Below, piece by piece: positions 59,961 to 64,000 of a stretch of DNA of 64,000 nt. Under the pieces are notes generated by a model. It saw only the letters and a list, made by a program, of their open reading frames with translations, had not been told where the DNA came from and did no database searches. The stretch is from Nymphaea colorata (lineage: Eukaryota; Streptophyta; Magnoliopsida; Nymphaeales; Nymphaeaceae): the NCBI RefSeq assembly GCF_008831285.2, contig NC_045149.1, positions 5,509,500 through 5,573,499 on the forward strand, in the 5' to 3' direction. A program made the translations under genes and the position numbers. Position 1 is the stretch's first letter. Each line of letters begins with the position of its first letter.

Positions 59961-60832
59961 TGTTTTCCCCCTTTACTGTTCGATTTTTATGTTACCTTTC
60001 AATCAGCATAGTTTTCTGTTTGTATCTCCAAGTTTTCTTCTGAAACTAGTGCATGTAATTTTAGGATATATTTTTTTTTTTCCATCGTCAGGACTCTGAA
60101 TGTATTTGCGCTTACATGTTTCGGATTCCGATTTCTTGCTGCCTTATTCTTAACGGCTTGATTTTGTCTTCGAAGATCCCAAATACATACTATTTTCTCG
60201 TTGCTGACTCCCAGCTAGTCTGTTAATTATGCGAACAGGTTTTTGGATTTATTGTCTTGAGATGCTTTACATTAGGTCTTAGATAAGGGCCGGGTGGAAG
60301 TTTAGGGTTTGGGAAGAAACATATTGTCTATGCCGAAGCCTAGTGTCCGTCGTATTGGGAAAATGATGGAGGTTTCGGTCGTCATGGGAAAATGATGGCG
60401 GTTCACTTTTCTCATCAGAGGAACGGCTTAAGTAAAATTCGTGGACGAGAAATGTAAGAGAAGAGGAAGAAGTCTAACAGAGAAAAATGGTGGATCAACT
60501 TCATCAATGAGGATACCTAAGGATCTTTTATAATTAGAAGCATGGATAAGCTAAGCTAATTCATGCTTCATCGGATGTGCCAAGAATTGGATTGAAGAAT
60601 TTAGTACTTATAAGAGTTCTAAGAGAGATTGAAATTTAGCAGGGCCAGTCATTCCTTTTGATCATTACATAAAATCTAAAGTTCAAACTATGAAAACAAA
60701 CTAGCAATCAAAGAAGTGCAAGAAAGATCTTTGTTTGTGTTGAAGGATTTTAAGGATATGCAATTTAGGGATGAATTCTTATGAATGAACACAAGGAGAC
60801 ATTTGCAAGCCTCAATGAGTTATCTATGGATA

Positions 60833-60834
<2 letters not shown>
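59961..60834. other. non-coding, intron-like
   Basis: T-rich, intron-like sequence without recognised exons. Confidence 0.3.

Positions 60835-60890
<56 letters not shown>
60835..60890. repeat. microsatellite (TA)n(CA)n
   Basis: About 20 TA units followed by 8 CA units. Confidence 0.97.
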
Positions 60891-60891
<1 letters not shown>

Positions 60892-60900
60892 AAATATGAA

Positions 60901-61047
60901 AAATAAATAAATAAATAAATAAATATATGGGGCCAGATCACAAGCAACAAATTGTCATTTTGGCCCTACTTAAAAGATCGAGTATACTTGTTATAGAAGT
61001 ATAACATAGATAAATAAATAAATAAATAAATATATGGGGCCAGATCC
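60901..61047. repeat. direct repeat with (AAAT)n, ~110 bp apart
   Basis: The word (AAAT)n TATATGGGGCCAGATC occurs at 60901-60939 and 61010-61047. Confidence 0.85.
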
Positions 61048-62138
61048 AAACACGTCTAATATGGAGCACCTCTATTTAAGACATGCAAAATTGTTTTACT
61101 TAATGCCATGTGCTTCAGAGCAATACCCATAACAAACTGGTATGATACCGGTGCAGGTACCGGTATGGCTTCCGGTATGGTCAACGCCACATCGGGTATG
61201 GTCAACATACCCGAGGCCAAATCTCAGTCCATTTCCAGACTCGGTTGAAAAACGGCAAAAAAACATTGGTTCCCTAAAAAAAAAGAACAAAACAAAAAAA
61301 GAGTTTTTTTCCCATTTTTTTGAGTTTTTTTTTGTTTTCTTCATTTTAGGTTTTTTTTCTTTACGGTTTTTTAATGTCAAACTGGTTGTTTCCATTTTCT
61401 AATCTTTATTTATTGCTTATCTTTTTTTTTTTTTATGTTGTCTTCTTGGCTTCTCATTTATTTTATCCTTTCTTAATTCTTAAGATTTTTAAATTTTTAA
61501 AAATTTTACCATATTTTTCCTTCTTTTTCAAGCTCACCGTATTAGCTTAAAAATATAATGAATTAGGTCTGAAGGCATGACTAACTGATGTTGCTTCTCC
61601 CTTGAACTTTTTTTTTTTTTCTCTTCTTTTATTTTCTGCATGATAAACTATGGTGAGATGGAGTACCATCCAAATACCCAAACAGATAATGATTAGATAA
61701 GATTTTCATAGAGGAGTTGAATCGGGAAATTGGAGAAAATACTAGTACGCAATGAGGAATCCATCAATGAAAAGATGAGGAGAAACAAAGGTATATGGTA
61801 TAAGGAGGAAGGCTCAAGAATAGAAGGAGAAAATATCAATCAACATTAGAACTTTGAAATTCTAGTTGAGAGTTGAGAACAGCAGCCTTGACCTCCTTCC
61901 CTTTTTTTTTTTTCTGATCTGCATGGTAGGTCTGAAACAATTGTATTTCTGCCTCATATGCTGATTGACATCTCAACGTAAAAGTCTTCGAGAAAGTGTG
62001 ATCAACAGAAACTTTATATCCGAACCAATGTTGAATAAAAGTAGGACAGAGAATGTGGAGAAATTGCAGATTGATACAAATTAACTTTGTTTTGAGCAAC
62101 AGATATGTTGTAGTTCATGATGCTTGCTGTTCTTTAAC

Positions 62139-62177
<39 letters not shown>

Positions 62178-63028
62178 TTGACTGAAATAAAAAGTTCGTT
62201 CAAGAGTTCATATAGTTATGGAATAGAATTTATGTATGGAAGTATAATGAGCTCAGCTAATGGAAGTTCTACCCTGGAGATCGAGACTGTAGGGTAATAG
62301 AAGAGGCAACTAAGACAAATCAAATTCTTCCCTTTTGATGCCCCAAGTTATCCGTTTAACATATGGACAAATGTGAAGATTCCTTGTGCATCCTGCTATG
62401 TCTCTCGCACCATGTAATCCGGCAAGTACTAAGTTGCTCTTGGCAAAGTGCCAATGTAGGCTCTGAACTCTACAGATTGCCAGCAATAATGGTCGTATAT
62501 CTCTGTTTCTGAAATGCCAATTGCTATTGTCCCTTGCATATTCCGGGCCAGAAAAAATTGCCATCCTACTGTGCATGCTCGTCCAACTGGGGTGCAAAGA
62601 GGAGAACAGAAAATGAGTGTAGTCAGTTACATGACAATTTATCTTGGATCTGATTAGTGTTATTTGGAAAAATTTCATTCATGAAATCATGATGGCTTTT
62701 GTTTTGTACAAATATTTATGAAGCATGTGGTAGTCTAGCTGAAATCTCTAGTTTCTAGAGTTAATAACTGCAATATCCTAATTTATATAATTATTGCTGC
62801 GCCAATTTTATTTCTAGATACTTATAATTTATGCAAATTTTGGGGAAGTTGTGCATGAAGTACTTGTTTCAAACTTTATAGTTCTTGCAAATGCAATGCA
62901 CTAAGCATATGGTTCTTGTAAATCCAATGCACGACAACAATGTTTGGATGGAGGGAAATAGGGGGAAGGGAAAGAAAAGAAAGGTTAATATGGTGTTTGG
63001 ATGTCTACTTAAAAAGGAGGGAAGATAA
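61048..63028. other. non-coding, nothing certain
   Basis: Contains CCGGTA-rich words at 61148-61180, T-rich low complexity at 61300-61620 and a (TA)n run at 62140-62174. A 122-codon minus frame (62678-62310) has no recognisable motif. Confidence 0.35.
62140..62174. repeat. microsatellite (AT)n
   Basis: About 17 AT units. Confidence 0.97.
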
Positions 63029-63222
63029 TGTTACAGCCGACAGCCTTAGAGAGAGAAAACGTAACTTCATTCACTAACCCTAATCTCCATAATAAAGAGA
63101 TTAGGGTTGAAGAGAGATTTACAAAGTACATGAACAGAAAATAGAGGAATGTTTAAAGAGACCTCCTAACTATTAAATATTGCAAAGAACCACCTAGAAA
63201 CATAAACTCTTCTAATTCAACA
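63029..63222 (-). repeat. 3' LTR of a copia element (194 bp)
   Basis: Read on minus it starts TGTTGAATTAGAAGAG and ends CGGCTGTAACA. The polypurine tract GAGGGGGAG lies directly before its start on minus. The partner LTR is outside the window. Confidence 0.75.
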
Positions 63223-64000
63223 CTCCCCCTCAAGCTGGAGCATACATATTAATCACAGCTTGTCACATCATCTAGAATAGTCACCAATAGGAAGAGCTTT
63301 AGTGAAGACATCTGCAGCTTGATCTTTTGATGATACATGAATGGTGGTTATGGTTCTTCCTTGAACGAGATCCCGAATGTAATGGCAGTCCACTTCAATA
63401 TGTTTAGTTCTCTCATGGAAAACTGGATTATTCGCAATGTATGTGGTTGTTCGATTGTCACAATACATCTTCATGGGAAGCGGAATCGACGCTCTTAGGC
63501 TAGATAGCATGGATTTAGCCCAAGTCATTTCAGCGGCAGTTTGAGTCATAGCTCTGTATTCAGATTCTACACTAGATCTTGACACCACACCTTGTTTTTT
63601 GCTTCTCTAGGATATAAGGTTGTCTCCCACAAATACACAGAATCCTGTGGTAGATTTCTTGTCTTGGACTGCACCAGCATAGTCAGCATCAGTATAGGCT
63701 TCCACTTCCAGGGTCTTGCCTTTTGTGAACAAAAGTCCTTTGCCAGAAGATGATTTCAGATATTTGACCACCATTAAAGCAGCATCCCAATGAACTTTCC
63801 TGGGTCTTTCCATAAATTGACTTAGTTTCCCCACTGCAAAACTAATGTCTGGTCTAGTCACAGTAACATAGAGGAGCTTTCCAATAAGAGACCTGTATGA
63901 TTGAGAATCGACTAATTCTGATTGGTCATCATGAAGATGTATGCGTGGATTCATAGGTAGATTGGCCGGTTTAGCTCCTAGCATCCCGGTGTCTTGCAAT
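63223..64000 (-). pseudogene. copia RT tail and RNase H, runs off right edge
   Basis: On minus, entering from the window edge: the RT connection (SYRSLIGKLLYVTVTRPDI, about 63905-63850, then FAVGKLSQFM), then RNase H (EAYTDADYAGAVQDKKS near 63680, FCVFVG). A TAG stop (63607-63609) stands in place of the conserved Trp codon. The frame continues as VSRSSVESEYRAMTQ, YCDNRTT, ERTKHIEVDCHYIRD and AADVFTKALP. Apart from this one stop the frame is open, so the copy is young. The 5' part lies beyond 64000. Confidence 0.85.

Noticed and set aside
62310-62678. 122-codon minus-strand frame
   Set aside because: No recognisable domain, no gene-like context and similar-length frames arise by chance in this window.

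Overview
The window looks like repeat-dense, AT-rich DNA from a large flowering-plant nuclear genome. It holds Ty1/copia and Ty3/gypsy retroelements with tRNA-Met primer sites, hAT, MULE/FAR1 and PIF-type DNA transposons, MITEs, CA/TA and GA/CT microsatellites, and fragments of plant nuclear genes with spliceosomal intron borders. I see no intact cellular gene, no rRNA or tRNA gene, no CRISPR array and no bacterial-style operon. The species cannot be named from the sequence alone.

Layout. 0-6 kb: non-coding DNA with a ~1.8 kb tandem duplication and three small TIR insertions, one with its empty site preserved in the other duplicate. 6.2-9.9 kb: a decayed copia pol split by a 2.15 kb PIF/Harbinger-like element that carries gene-like sequence. 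10.5-13.5 kb: an LTR-like region and leader. 13.6-16 kb and 27.6-30.3 kb: two copies of one AT-rich repeat in opposite orientation. Between them, 16.5-26.8 kb, is a nested block. A minus-strand chain of gene fragments (a serine-rich unknown, an SNU23/ZMAT2-like N-terminus, a CAND1-like exon) is broken by two copia elements and a hAT MITE. The second copia element (21,312-25,923) holds a ~1.08 kb inverted repeat of its own RT region.

30.7-39 kb: a 3-copy ~233 bp tandem repeat, a FAR1/MULE transposase pseudogene, two Ulp1-type protease relics and a ~180 bp satellite-like array. 39-47.4 kb: a hAT-derived region with a broken BED-finger transposase and a two-exon fragment of the thylakoid CcdA gene. 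A second satellite-like array follows at 47.4-48.3 kb. 49.7-52.8 kb: LTR-like DNA and a GA-rich leader. 53.0-55.1 kb: a minus-strand gypsy pol relic with an internal duplication.

55.5-58.25 kb: a nearly open copia reading frame whose domains are circularly permuted (integrase and RT first, then gag zinc knuckle and protease). 58.3-63.0 kb: no recognisable gene. 63.0-64.0 kb: the 3' end of another minus-strand copia element that runs off the window.

Nothing here works together as a pathway; the logic is layered insertion. The best candidates for something unusual are the permuted copia ORF, the hairpin copia element and the multi-gene fragment chimera. All functional statements are by recognition of motifs by eye; no database search was run.
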